From: Triglochin maritima
Taxonomy: Eukaryota; Streptophyta; Magnoliopsida; Alismatales; Juncaginaceae
Direction of reading: 5' to 3'
Length of the DNA stretch: 64,000 nt
NCBI GenBank assembly: GCA_963682175.1
Contig: OY821784.1
Coordinates: 32,221,621-32,285,620, forward strand
Part shown: positions 36,349 through 47,200 of the stretch, piece after piece
How the letters are laid out: each line of letters starts with the position of its first letter
Position numbering within the stretch: the first letter of the stretch is position 1
Position numbers and translations under genes: made by a program
Notes under the pieces: model-generated
Seen by the model: only the letters and a program-made list of their open reading frames with translations
Told to the model about the DNA's origin: nothing
Databases searched by the model: none

Positions 36349-36644
36349 CAAAGCACAGAGGTAGGACCACAGAAGAGAATGGAAGAAAAAGGAAGACGCA
36401 TGTTGAGATTTATAACAAGTCTCCTGTGCTGTGTAGGAGAGCCAAAATGTTCATGGAAAATGAGTGATTTGAGACGCATTAATGAGGGATGGAGGGATGT
36501 AGACATTTGTACGAAACGAGAAATAAAATAAAAAATAAACTTTTTCTATGGAGACTGCCAACTCAAACGCGTCTGCTGACTGGGCTGACCACATAAGCGC
36601 GCGTCCCGAACGCTAGCGTCCGCTAATCGTTTTCCTTGATTGAT

Positions 36645-37139
36645 TGCTTGGTTATGTCGATGTGTCGTGTCGACTTGGTCTAATTACTGATTAGTGTCTA
36701 GTGACACAATTAGACCAATCTTCTAATCGGAATTTTAATTTTAATTTAGGTCGAAATCTGTCTAATTAGTAACTTACGGTAGACATGGGTATCCGACGGG
36801 GCCGGGCCCGATAGCTAGGACCCGGACCGTGAGCCCGGTGCGGGCCCTCTCATGCTGGGTCAGGTCGACGAGTCGAGTTCGGGTCGTGTTGGTCGGGTTT
36901 GCAAGTAGGGTTCTTTTCCTGATTAACAACACTATTAAATTTGGATTTCAACAAAATAATAAAATATTAAAAAGCTTAAAAAGAATATGAGAAGATTTGA
37001 TGCGAAGAAAATGAACGAAATTGGAAGGTTTATATAGAGTTTTGGTGGGGTATTTTAGGTATTTTAAAATATCCATGCCCTGTCTGTCGGGTCATCCTAT
37101 CATGTTGAACCTAAGGTGTGCCGAGCTTATATAGAAGTC
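36645..37139. other. Former VPS34 upstream region and GC-rich repeat, no gene
   Basis: Directly after the MULE target duplication lies DNA that was contiguous with the VPS34 promoter before the insertion. An 11-bp inverted repeat (TTGGTCTAATT at 36675-36685, AATTAGACCAA at 36708-36718) encloses a smaller hairpin GTGTC...GACAC. From about 36787 a GC-rich run (GGGGCCGGGCCC and relatives) resembles the interior of decayed hAT-type elements. Confidence 0.5.
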
Positions 37140-37430
37140 AATAAAAGCTTCATTTAAGAGACAATCTACACTTTATCCTTGCCAAAATTCTTTGATACTC
37201 TTGTGCTCTCAAATTCCAAGTCTTCAAAGCTATCAACTCTCAAACTTCAATCAATTCACTTCAAGTTCAACTCCAATCATTTGGGTGCATTCAAGTTAAA
37301 GTTCAACAACTTCATTAAGCTTCGATTGCGTAGTAAAGCTTCGAGGAAACTCCTTCTCGGGTTTTGAGAGGAGATTCTCGCAAGGCGAGGGTGTTCGCAA
37401 AGCTCCGATTGTAAGAGAGTTTATCTTCGA

Positions 37431-38007
37431 TAGGGGTGTAAGCGGGGCGGGGCGGGGCGGGGTGAGTTTTTGGTCCACCGCTACCCGCCCCGCATAAGTT
37501 AAGCGGGTATGCGGGGCGGGTCAAAAATAAAAAAAACGCCACCCGCCCCGCCTAAGGTTGGACTAGGTGAGGCGGGGCGGGTTATGCGGGTTTGGCGGGT
37601 TCTTTAAAAAAAATTGATTTTTCCTAAGAAAAATAAAAGAACATCAAAACTTGAAAAATAGCAATTACTCATTGTATTTTTTGGGAAATTGGATGTGTGT
37701 TGAGTGAAAAATTAGACATTTGGTTAGTGTTGAATAATGATTTGGTAAGGTGGGTTAATTGTTATGAGTAAAATTGAAACATTAAAATGATTTTGGTATA
37801 TAAAAAATTAATAATATATTTGATTAGGCGGGTTGCGGGTTATGCGGGGCGGGTTGCAAGACAACCGCAACCCGCCCCGCTTATTAGGCGGGTTATGCGG
37901 GTGGCGGGTTAGCGGGTTGGCGGGTAACATTTTTTTGTCCGCAACCCGCATTAGGCGGGGCTGAGCGGGGCGGGTTGCGGGTAAAATATGACCCATTTAC
38001 AGCCCTA
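37431..38007. mobile_element. Non-autonomous hAT-type MITE, GC-rich
   Basis: The ends are TAGGGGTGTAA (left) and, read inward, TAGGGCTGTAA (right). The 8-bp target duplication ATCTTCGA is perfect at 37423-37430 and 38008-38015, as expected for hAT transposons. The interior has many copies of GGCGGG and GCGGGTT in both orientations and four runs of GGGG separated by single C at 37444-37462. It encodes no transposase. Confidence 0.9.
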
Positions 38008-38202
38008 ATCTTCGACCTGGGACGAAAAGATTAGTGAATTCGCGAGTAGGGATCGGGGGAGCGATTAGAACTTGAGGAGAGGACTAGATCACGGTAGTGT
38101 AATCGAACCTCTATAAATCTCCGGAATCGACTTTTGGTTTGCAATATTTTCATTACTATTTTTAACTTAGTTTTGTTTAGCTGAATTGGCATATAATCTA
38201 TT

Positions 38203-38218
38203 CCCCCCCCCCCCCCCC
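38203..38218. repeat. C16 homopolymer
   Basis: Sixteen consecutive C just before the copia primer site; the length may be an assembly or sequencing artefact. Confidence 0.85.
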
Positions 38219-38301
38219 TCTATCTAAAGTAGTTATCGATCTAACTTACATTTGGTATCAGAATTTAGGTGCTTAAATCATCTACTTAATTGTAGTTAAG
38301 C

Positions 38302-38780
38302 ATGTCCGAAATTGCATCCACATCTACTTCATGTGATTTAGAATCATCTCCATGCTCATCTAGACCACCATATTTTGATGGAACAAATATATGTTCACGG
38401 AAGACATACTTAAAATCCATAACTTTAAATATGTGCTCCATGATCTTAGCTCCATATAATTGCCTAGATATGATTAAAGACAATGGAGTTTAGAAGATGA
38501 GAGAAAAACGTGTTTGAATGTCAAGGTCATGAATGTTTTATATTGTGCACTTGAGGGTGGACGTTTTGGTCTTGTTTCTTCTTGTGAAAGTGTATACGAG
38601 ATATGGTAAATTCTTCAAGCTCAATTTGGTGACGAGGAAGATTCACTAACCGAAAGCGAAGGCAAATCAACGACAATGGATGAAGCTCGTGAAAGGTGGG
38701 ACAAGAACACTTCTACATCATATTCTTCATCAAGCCCATCCAATGGGGAGGTTGGTCACATGTGTTTCATACCATTATAA
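38302..38780 (+). pseudogene. Copia gag N-terminal fragment
   Basis: It starts MSEIASTSTS and reaches RPPYFDGTN(I), the signature beginning of copia gag (PPxFDGTNYxxWK). Later frames give EDERKTCLNVKVMNVLY-like and ALEGG...ESVYEIW, ILQAQFGDEEDSL, resembling the continuation of the same domain with stops and shifts. A MCFIPL-like remnant of the spacer follows. Zinc knuckle, protease and pol are absent. Confidence 0.65.
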
Positions 38781-38807
38781 GATGAAGAAAATGAGGTATC
38801 AACTCAC

Positions 38808-39440
38808 TCAAATCTGGTGATTGCTACAAAAAATGTATTTTTTGATAAAGTTAAGAAAAATAGTCCATTTTTTGATATTATTAGAAAAGAACATTTTTAG
38901 TAAACTACATGGAACTAGACTTCCTCTGGTTATTTAGTGGAAGATGGGAATTCATCTCTAATATAATTTTCGGAATTCATGAAACTCATAAAACTTCAGT
39001 TCCAGTACTTTTAAGTTTTCATGCAAACCAATTATCCTGAATTCATCTCAGAAGTCTATTCCCCATTGTTTCCTTAAGGGTGTGATTGTATTGAAGGAGG
39101 TGGATGAAGATGTAAAAGTCCAGTTTTGAGAACGATAATTCTGAGAACTCTTGTTCTTAAAACTCAAATTCTGGTGATTGGTACGAAAATCTATCTTCTC
39201 ATAAAGTTAAGGGAAACAATCAATTTTTTGGATATTTATTTGAAAAGAACATTTATAAGTAAATTGTGTGGAACTGACATTCCTTTGGGTTTTTAGTGGA
39301 ATTAGGGGAACTCATCTCAAATATAATTTTTGGAAGTTGTAGAACTCGTGGAATTCCTGTTCTAGATCTTTTAGTTTTTCCTGCAAATTAAACTAATCAC
39401 CTAGAATTCATCTAGGAAGTCCACTTCCCCTCACTTCCTT
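38808..39440. repeat. Two diverged direct copies of a ~270-bp sequence
   Basis: The copies at about 38808-39075 and 39163-39440 share CTGGTGATTG, TCATAAAGTTAAG/TGATAAAGTTAAG, AAAAGAACATTT, AATATAATTTT(C/T)GGAA and AATTCATCT(C/A)(A/G)GAAGTC in order, about 355 bp apart. They have no coding content. They may be two insertions of one short element or a local duplication. Confidence 0.7.
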
Positions 39441-40028
39441 AAGTTTTCCTGCAAACAAATCACACTGTAAGTTTTCTTGTAAACCAATTACACCCTAAGG
39501 CCGATATAAGTGACATGAGAATTGAACATGACAAAGAGAAAGTGAATAAGGTGGTCGGTACACATTCGAGAAAGAGGAACTAAAAAGGCATTGATATTAA
39601 AGAAGCTTGAAAAGGACAAGATGAATTGCATGAGCACCAAAGTATTACTTATGGTAAGCCATGAAGAACCATCAGAACACTAGAAAGCACGACAATGAGG
39701 CTGAAACTGTGGCCTTTGCACATGTTGTGGATTTTGAAGATCCCTTCACAAAAGCTTCGAAGCTAGGTGATTGCGACAATAAGTTGGATACAAGGAACAT
39801 GTGCTTCTACCAGTACAACAAACATTGTGACTTGGTGAAAGCATTTCCTTATTTCCATTTCAACTCCCAACCGGATAGACTGGAAACTTTGGGATCCCAA
39901 AGACAACAAATTTAACATGTTTTATTAGCTGTTATAATCGATTTTGGAGCAATTTTCATAATGAAAGATGCAATTAACAAACCATAGTCTCATATTGTTG
40001 CTTGCAAAGTGCCAGAATTTCTTCCAAT
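39441..40028. other. No gene supported
   Basis: Possibly decayed copia spacer: a short open frame at 39661-39915 contains no recognisable domain. Confidence 0.45.
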
Positions 40029-40145
40029 ATTACCCCAAACAACAACAAAGTTTTACCTAAATAAGTTGGGGCAAAATGCCAGAATTTCTTCCAATATCGT
40101 CCCCAAACAACTACAACAAAGTTTTACCCAAACAAGTTAGGGTAG
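40029..40145 (-). repeat. Two SINE-like tails in reverse orientation
   Basis: AACAACAACAAAGTTTTACC, then TAAATAAGTTGGGG, and CAACTACAACAAAGTTTTAC, then CCAAACAAGTTAGGGTA are reverse complements of the tail type at 20905 and 23434. Confidence 0.55.
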
Positions 40146-40150
40146 ACTAG

Positions 40151-41544
40151 TGATTAGTAGCATATCATATAATGTATTCATGTTATATATCATTTATTTT
40201 CCATATATTTGTGTTACTCGAGTATTTGTTTCTTACATTTTAGGGTTAAGGTAATAAAGAAGAGAAATGAAGAAAAAATGACCTAAATGCAAGAAAAAAA
40301 TGACTGATTTAGAAGTCTTTTGGACATGATTGTAATGCTCAAAGACCGGATTGCAAATTAAGAAGGACCTAGGTGAAAACCCAGAGAGTCCTGATCGTAA
40401 AGAAAATGTGTGTCATAAAAGTTCAAAATCTCATGAACCTAAGAAGTAATTCAACAATTAAGACCAAATGGACTTGCACCAACGGCGGTGGGTGCACCCC
40501 ACGTGCTAAGTTGGTGACCGTAAGTTGTAGACCCAAAAGATTCTAGTAACGGATCCAAATCCACCACTGGTGGATCCGGTTAGGCGATCGACGCCCAAAT
40601 TTCTCCAATGGGTTGAGTATTCGGGTAGAAACACTCCAGAACATCCAGATCTGATTTGCAACCATCTAATCGTGCATAGATAAATACACTCATAACCTTT
40701 CCATTTATCTTCTTCCTTCTTCTCCTCATTAGGTTAGGTTTATTTTCTTGTTTGGTAGAGTAATGGAGAAAAGGAGAAGAAATCCAACTTGTGATCTTCT
40801 TTCATTAATCAAAGGTTTGTTGTTGATTGTTTACATTCTTGCCTTAATTAGATTTAGTTTTCTTTACTTGTTCATGTGTTATTTTTACTTTGTTGTTTTC
40901 TTTATTAATAAGATGATTAGTGAGTAATCTATCCTCATTGGGGGTGGAGGATGATGTGAAGTGTGGATGTACTTAGATTTGTATTTTAATCTAAATCTTG
41001 GAACTTCAAATGATTTCCATAACCATTTCGATAGGTTTTCTAACTCTTGAATTTGATATGCTAATGGTTCTAAATAATGCTTACCACATGCTTTAGTTAA
41101 TGAGCTCACTTAATGGGGAATGATGAGGTGATGATAAAATTTGAGTGGATAAAGAGATAAGATTGACATGTAAGCTTATTGTTATAGTTGGCTTTATCTT
41201 AAGTAGTATTTTGTATGTTTTAATGATGGTGATAAATCTTAATCCATGTAGAGACATACTTATGATTGTGGTCATTATAAGATTTTCATGTTATCCATGT
41301 CATAAGTATTTAATTGTACACACAAATGTATCACAAATCTACATTTTTGCATGCATTCTCCACTTCGTACAAGACTAGTCATATTAGCTTTCTTTTGTTA
41401 ATTTGTGTCGCATTAGTTAGTTAGTTTAGATACTCTCCATCTTCATTTTCTCCCCCCACTCGAGTATGGTCGTCGATGACTAGTACTTGTCATACTTTCA
41501 ACGCGGATGTGCACTTGCGGTTTTAAACTTCACACATCCCAACA
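40151..41544 (+). repeat. Solo LTR A of the 55801/61615 family
   Basis: It begins TGATTAGTAGCATATCATAT and ends near CAACGCGGATGTGCACTTGC, GGTTTTAAAC...CCCAACA, paralleling the intact LTRs (TGATTGACATCATTTC ... GTGCACTTGCGGTTAAA). Flanks are ACTAG (40146-40150) and GCTAG (41545-41549), a 5-bp target duplication with one mismatch. No internal domain is present, so it is a solo LTR formed by LTR-LTR recombination. It has diverged considerably. Confidence 0.75.
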
Positions 41545-41659
41545 GCTAGAAATGAAACTCATCAAGGATCACAATTTAGGCACATGAATCGCCTTCTTTA
41601 AAACATAAATCTTGTCCAAAGTCAAATATTTTGGAATGTTCCAATCCCATAGAGACATG

Positions 41660-41875
41660 CTTGGTTTGCTATAAGTAATAGCGTAACATCATCTGATTAC
41701 ACATTTGATTGCATTCCATTATTTGATTGTAAAAATTGAAGGTTATGATTACTCCTTAATCTAATTACAGAGTTATCGAACTACACCTCTTTCCATGTAG
41801 TCAAATTACAAAGGCATGTCACATTATCGAAACTCAATCATGATCGTGCTGAATGCTTGTTAGAACTTTAACAAC
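41660..41875. repeat. Copy 1 of a ~250-bp AT-rich repeat
   Basis: It shares CATTTGATTG...ATTATTTGATTG, AAAATTGAAGGTTATGATTA, AGGCATGTCACATTATCGAA and CATGATCGTG with copy 2 at 43435-43700. It is non-coding. Confidence 0.65.
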
Positions 41876-41884
41876 CTCAGTAGG

Positions 41885-43249
41885 TGATTGATATCATATC
41901 ATGCATATATTTGTGTCTTATATCCTTTATTTTTAGCCTAAGCAATGCTACGTAACGAGTTTTATGTTTAAGTTTCAGGAATAAAACAAGTGAGAAGAAG
42001 AGACACAAAAATGACTTAAGAGCAAGAGAAAAGACTGAATTGTAAGACTTATGGACTGAGATGCAATAGAAAAGGAACCAGATGTAAACCAAAAGGACCA
42101 ATGAGCAAATTTAGAAGCTCTACACCATCATAAGGAGTATTTTCATACCTATATATAGAACTCTTCTTCCCCCTTTGTAATACACTACATGCTTGATGAC
42201 TAATCCCTCTACTTATTAGAGTAAACCCTTGAAGCAAAAACTCAAGTGGAGAAATGTTACTTGCATGTGAGTTATGAATAAAATAATTTTTTTATTAGTT
42301 CATGTTGTGCCTCTTTTATTGCTTGCATGCTTAACGTAATTTCGTTTCATTAATCTTAGTAGACTTAGTTAACATGTTTTCTTCTCTTAACATAATAGTT
42401 TGTTTAATGATTAGTGAGTAGTTTCATCCTCTTTGGGGGGTGTAGATGATGTACATATATCTTGCGAAGTTTGGATGTTTGATGAATTTTTGATTGTGTA
42501 GACTTGCATGTTTGTATGTTCATCGGGAGTGTTTTAACTATCTACATGAATGAGGGATTTTTGATGAGTTTTATCATAAGATTTAGACACTTCTCATGCT
42601 TAGTTTGTTCATGGTTTTTGACTGAAATTTCCTTTTGAATATACATGTTAGTTATGTGTTTGTATTTGTGTTTGCTTGCTTGATTGATTGAGGAAACTTT
42701 TTTGATGAGTTTTGCCATAAGATTTAGACACATCTCATGCTTAGCTTTGTTCTTCACATGATTTCATGGTTTTGATGAGTCTTGGAATATCCTTAGACAC
42801 TTTTCATGCTGAGCCTAGTCTCATGATAATCAAGTATTAATTATCGATACGTTGTGTGAATAGATTGATAGGTTTTGTCACATCTTTAGACACTTTTTAT
42901 GCATGAAGACACACATGACACACACACATAAATGCTTACATGCAACATTCATCAATTATTTCACTTCATATGTGCACACCCTCCACCCCTTAGAGGTTTC
43001 TTTTCCTGAATTCAAATCTCTTTATTAGGTCTTTAGTTAGTTTTAGTTAATCTTTAGTTGTTTTCTTTTGTATTTGTTAACCACTAGTTTTGTGTAGTAT
43101 AGTTTTGTGTAATCACATCTCTTCTCCCTTATTTCGTCACTTGATTTCTGACAAACCAGAGACTACTCACCTCCATGTGGATCAACCCGTACTTGTCCCG
43201 TTTTCACCAACGGTTGTGTACTTGCAGTTAAACTTAAAATATCACAACA
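41885..43249 (+). repeat. Solo LTR B of the 55801/61615 family
   Basis: It starts TGATTGATATCATATCATGC and shares TTAGCCTAAGCAATGCTACG, AACGAGTTTTATGTTTA, AACTCTTC, CTTGAAGCAAAAACTCAAG, AATAAAATAATT and GTAGTTTCATCC with the intact LTRs. It ends GTGTACTTGCAGTTAAAC...CACAACA. No clear target duplication is found. No internal domain follows. Confidence 0.8.
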
Positions 43250-43434
43250 ATAGCCATCGGTCAAAGCTGTTGAATTTTTTTAATTACATTAATTTTCAAG
43301 TGAAAATACTAATTTTACTAAACAATATATAATTTGATTACAATGAATAAATTTTGTGGGATATAATATGATTACATGGAAATAAATCCCATGAAATCCT
43401 AGTACAACGAACAAGCATGGACTAACCCATGAGT

Positions 43435-43700
43435 GGTTTGCCGTAATACAGGGTGTAATGAAATCTAATTATATGTTTGATTATGTTTCATTGTTTGGTT
43501 AAGAAAATTGAAGATTGTATCACTACATAATCCAATTTATGAGGTGATCTCAGTTACATCTCTTTCAAGTAATTACATTACCTCAAAAAGATTTTGTAAC
43601 ACAATTATCTCACGATGTAATCAACTCATTTCAAATTATTTAAAGCATGTCACGTCATTGAAAGTCGACCATGATCGTGGCGGATGTTTGTCACGTCTGA
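43435..43700. repeat. Copy 2 of a ~250-bp AT-rich repeat
   Basis: It matches copy 1 (41660-41875) in order, from TTTGATTATGTTTCATTGTT to GACCATGATCGTGGCGGATG. The two copies flank solo LTR B in the same orientation. Confidence 0.65.
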
Positions 43701-44231
43701 TAACATCACTAAACATTTCTTGAGGCAATTTAAATTCAATTTTATTTTCTTAATTTCCAATGTTACCAAATATCGTAATTTGTTTATAGTGAATACAATT
43801 TCTTGAGGCATATAATCCGATTATATGCAACAAAATTCCATGGAATCCAGTTAGGGTATGCTTAGATAACCTAAAATGATATGTTTTGAAGAAAAACTGT
43901 ATTTTTAGGAAAATGTGGTTTTCATTCTATGTGAGTGTTTAAATCACCCCCAAATAATACATTACAAAACTGTGATTTTTGGTTAAAATGCATTTTCAAA
44001 CTTCTCAAACATATTGTATCTCTTTTCCCTCTTCATTTCTTATGAAATCCATGATTTTGTAAATAAAATATTTTCTCTCCAAATACATACGTGGATAACC
44101 GCACATGTGCAAACAGCACAAGACAATCATTCTATTGACAAATTTTGATCAGGAAATGTTCTGAAATTCGAAAACATAATACAAGTAAATCCAAAAGTTA
44201 GAAACCATCAAAATTCACAAGCCCATGATGT
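43701..44231. other. Downstream flank of the translocator gene, no gene seen
   Basis: AT-rich, non-coding. The 3' UTR of the minus-strand gene should lie in the right half. Confidence 0.5.
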
Positions 44232-47200
44232 TCAAGCACTTTTGGTTTTACGCTTTACTTTGGTCACCGTTACCCTCGAGTACATCAATATACCAACAAG
44301 TGCAGCACCATTTCCTGCAAAAAAATTACAAATTTTCTTTCAAGAAGGAAAGGATTCAGGAACTTATTACTTATTAGTGTAGTAATAATACCATGATCGC
44401 ACCAAAATACGTAAATATGTCATTGGTTAAGAAACTGTTGGGTTCCTATGTCTCAAATTGGATAAGAAAATGAATTTATATTCTATTGAGATTGACCTTG
44501 AAAGTGTAAGCACTAAGCAAATGTCCTATGCTTCTATTAAACCACAAAGTCTGAAAAAGAACTTTTATTTTGGCAAATATATATGTGAACATCTCTACTA
44601 GTAAATCTACACCTGATTTACGTGGTTAAAGTTGCATATAGTCATGACCTCCTTAGACCAGCAAATTCTAAGATTCTAGACTTTAATGAATTATATTAGA
44701 ATCCGAATTTATGATTAAGTCAAAATTTAATTTATTCCAGCGCCATAGCAATCAACTTAAATGCTATGCGAAGTGCACTATTAAGACTTGTTGGAGCTAG
44801 CTCAGTTGAGAGATGTTTTGTCTTGAAATAGATAAGCTCAAAGATCGAATCTTAGTAGTCTACTTTTGAGTTGTTTTATATTTAAAATGTAATGGGCGTC
44901 GAAGAGTAGATAAAATCGAATAGACCTAAAGTCATCCATACGAAGTAGAAAATAGTTATACCGAGAGCATTTATGAGAGAGATTGGAGTGTTGAAGATGA
45001 GAACTGAGGCCAAAATGACCACCACTCGCTTAACACAATTGCCTACTGAATGTGTCACTGGGGATACTCTAGCCAATATCATGTATGCCACCTGAAAATC
45101 ATACATTAGGGTTGGTAAGTAACTTTGCTGTTCAAATTGTGGAAAAGGATATTATATATGAACCAAAGAAAATGAAATATAAGTAACTGACCTGTTGATA
45201 AGCATGGAAACAAAATCCAGCTAGCAATGTCCTTATACAAATCTCACGAAGGTTCAAACCCTAAACTCAACAAATTAGAAACCATAACTAGTATACAAGG
45301 ATGAACATATCATAAAAGAAAACTTACCTGAGATACCAAGTGAGATGGGGTAATGACATCTATACCCTCAGTGAGCAATGAAAAAGGAGCTAGAAGAAGG
45401 AAAGACATTACTGTTATCACTGAGAAAAGAGTGATATTGTCCACAGATTCCTACAAAAATCACATTGTTTTGTTAAAGATACTTAATTAATCATAGCTTG
45501 AGCTAAAAATGTGATTAATGTTGTGTTCTTTACCATGAGTCCTTTACTTAAGACATTCCGAGACTGGTTTGCCAAATTTGAAGCCATTGAATTCCAGAAA
45601 CCAACCCTAAGAAGAAGAGAAAAGTGAAGTATATATCAACATCAGACATTAGTGTAGTTTTGCAAACTGGAGCATGCAATTATTGTCATGTTATTAACCC
45701 AGCGCTGTTAAAATTAAACTAAAAAAACCCGTGATTTAAAATAGTACCAATTGAAGGAAGCTTCGGTAAATGAAGCCAATCCGACACCACCAACTATTGA
45801 AACCAGAGATCCCAAAACTAGAAAACTTGGTTTCTGTGGAAAAGAAATCAAAGTTAGTTGGGACTACAAGTAAAGAAACCATATATGATATGATTTATGG
45901 TATGTAATTTTTCTCTAACCTAACTTGCAAAAAGTAATGTTCAGTCTAACTTACCAAAACTATTATATATTTTTTCATTGTGGTATTCAACATCATAAAA
46001 TGCTGCTTAAGAAAAGCACCAGATAAGAGTAAACAATACCGATGTACGTTGCTCTGGCAAGAATAAGAATTTGATTCCCAGCCAAGAACAACAATTCAGT
46101 AATGAAGAGAAGATTGCAAGGTTCCCTATCTGACTACAAAATTTACTTTCTAACTCCTATCACAACAAAATTGTCAATACTGTGAAAATTTGGTTGGTCC
46201 AACTCTATTATAGAGAGAGTGTTCAACTCTATTATAGAGAGAGTGTTGCAAACATTGATTGTTTAACAATATGAGACCATATTCCCGACAAATACCTATG
46301 CACGAGTTCACTTGGATTTATCAGTGGGAATAAAAATATGATCCACTGAGATATAATCCATGGTCCAACTCTATTATATAATGTTGCAAACTTTGATTGT
46401 TTCAACAATATGCAGAGATAGATATGATCAATCGTGTATGTGTAAATAAAAAATTCGATATCATAGTTACATACTTGCATACGTTAGTAGAGTGGAAAAA
46501 ATTGGATCTGACAATTCGGAACGTTGATGATTGAATGGTAGGAAGATTTCATATGTTTTGTAAGAAGTGTGAAAATATCTGATCTCAATTTTTGGGTTGT
46601 AGTATGCAAACATTAGAATGTAACTGGATTCATGAAGGAGTACAGTACAAATGTACATTGATCTAGCATGGTGAGAAGCTTCTAAGCATTACACCAGTAC
46701 TAGAAGATCTTCCCATACAATAGAAACAGTTGACGACATGCATGCAATGGTGAATTGTGCTTTCAGAGAAATCGACAAACATGATGAACAAGAAGAGACT
46801 ATAATTTAGAAGAGTACAGTGAATCGACTACTGGCAATATGCTGCAAAAATTGTTGGAAGATAATTAGAAAGTTTTTTTATACCTTAAACATTTCTCATT
46901 CCACAATTTCACCTTAAATGGCATTAATTGTCCATAAACTTAAAAACAATGCACAAAGATTATCGAAGCCAATCATAAAATTAGAAAGAAAAAACAAACT
47001 ATGTTGAGGATTTCACGATTTATGTTTAATGTATATGGCAAAGACAATAAACAAATCAACTAAAACTAATTCCAATGCTTGCTTAATTATATAAAATGAA
47101 CATAACCAACAATTTATAGCCTTACTTCTCCAAGAAAAAATATTGAAAGAAGAACTGAGAAGAAGGGTTCCAAAGCTTTGATGGTGTGAGTGAGGTTTAT

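Larger units (their letters stand above)
34740..36635 (-). mobile_element. Deleted, non-autonomous relative of the 6234-14788 MULE
   Basis: Perfect 9-bp target duplications TTGATTGAT at 34731-34739 and 36636-36644 bound a 1,896-bp element. Its ends match those of the large MULE: GAGTCCTTATACACCGACGC on the left, and, read inward, GGAAAACGATTAGCGGACGC on the right. It keeps a FAR1-domain fragment near the GGAAAA end, as in the large copy, plus long 22-bp TCCGAA arrays and a CCAGAAACGGAACA stretch also present in the large element's spacer. The rest of the transposase and the ULP gene are deleted. Confidence 0.92.
37140..38250 (+). repeat. Copia-type LTR remnant (interrupted by an hAT MITE)
   Basis: The right edge CTTACA at 38250 is followed after two bases by TGGTATCAGA, a partial initiator tRNA-Met primer site, and then a copia gag start at 38302. 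The left edge is uncertain; the TATATAGAAG near 37128 could be its TATA region. A 577-bp hAT-type element (37431-38007) sits inside it. Confidence 0.55.

Noticed and set aside
44798..44851. tRNA gene
   Set aside because: A and B boxes are present but the arms do not form a tRNA cloverleaf; a SINE head is the better call.
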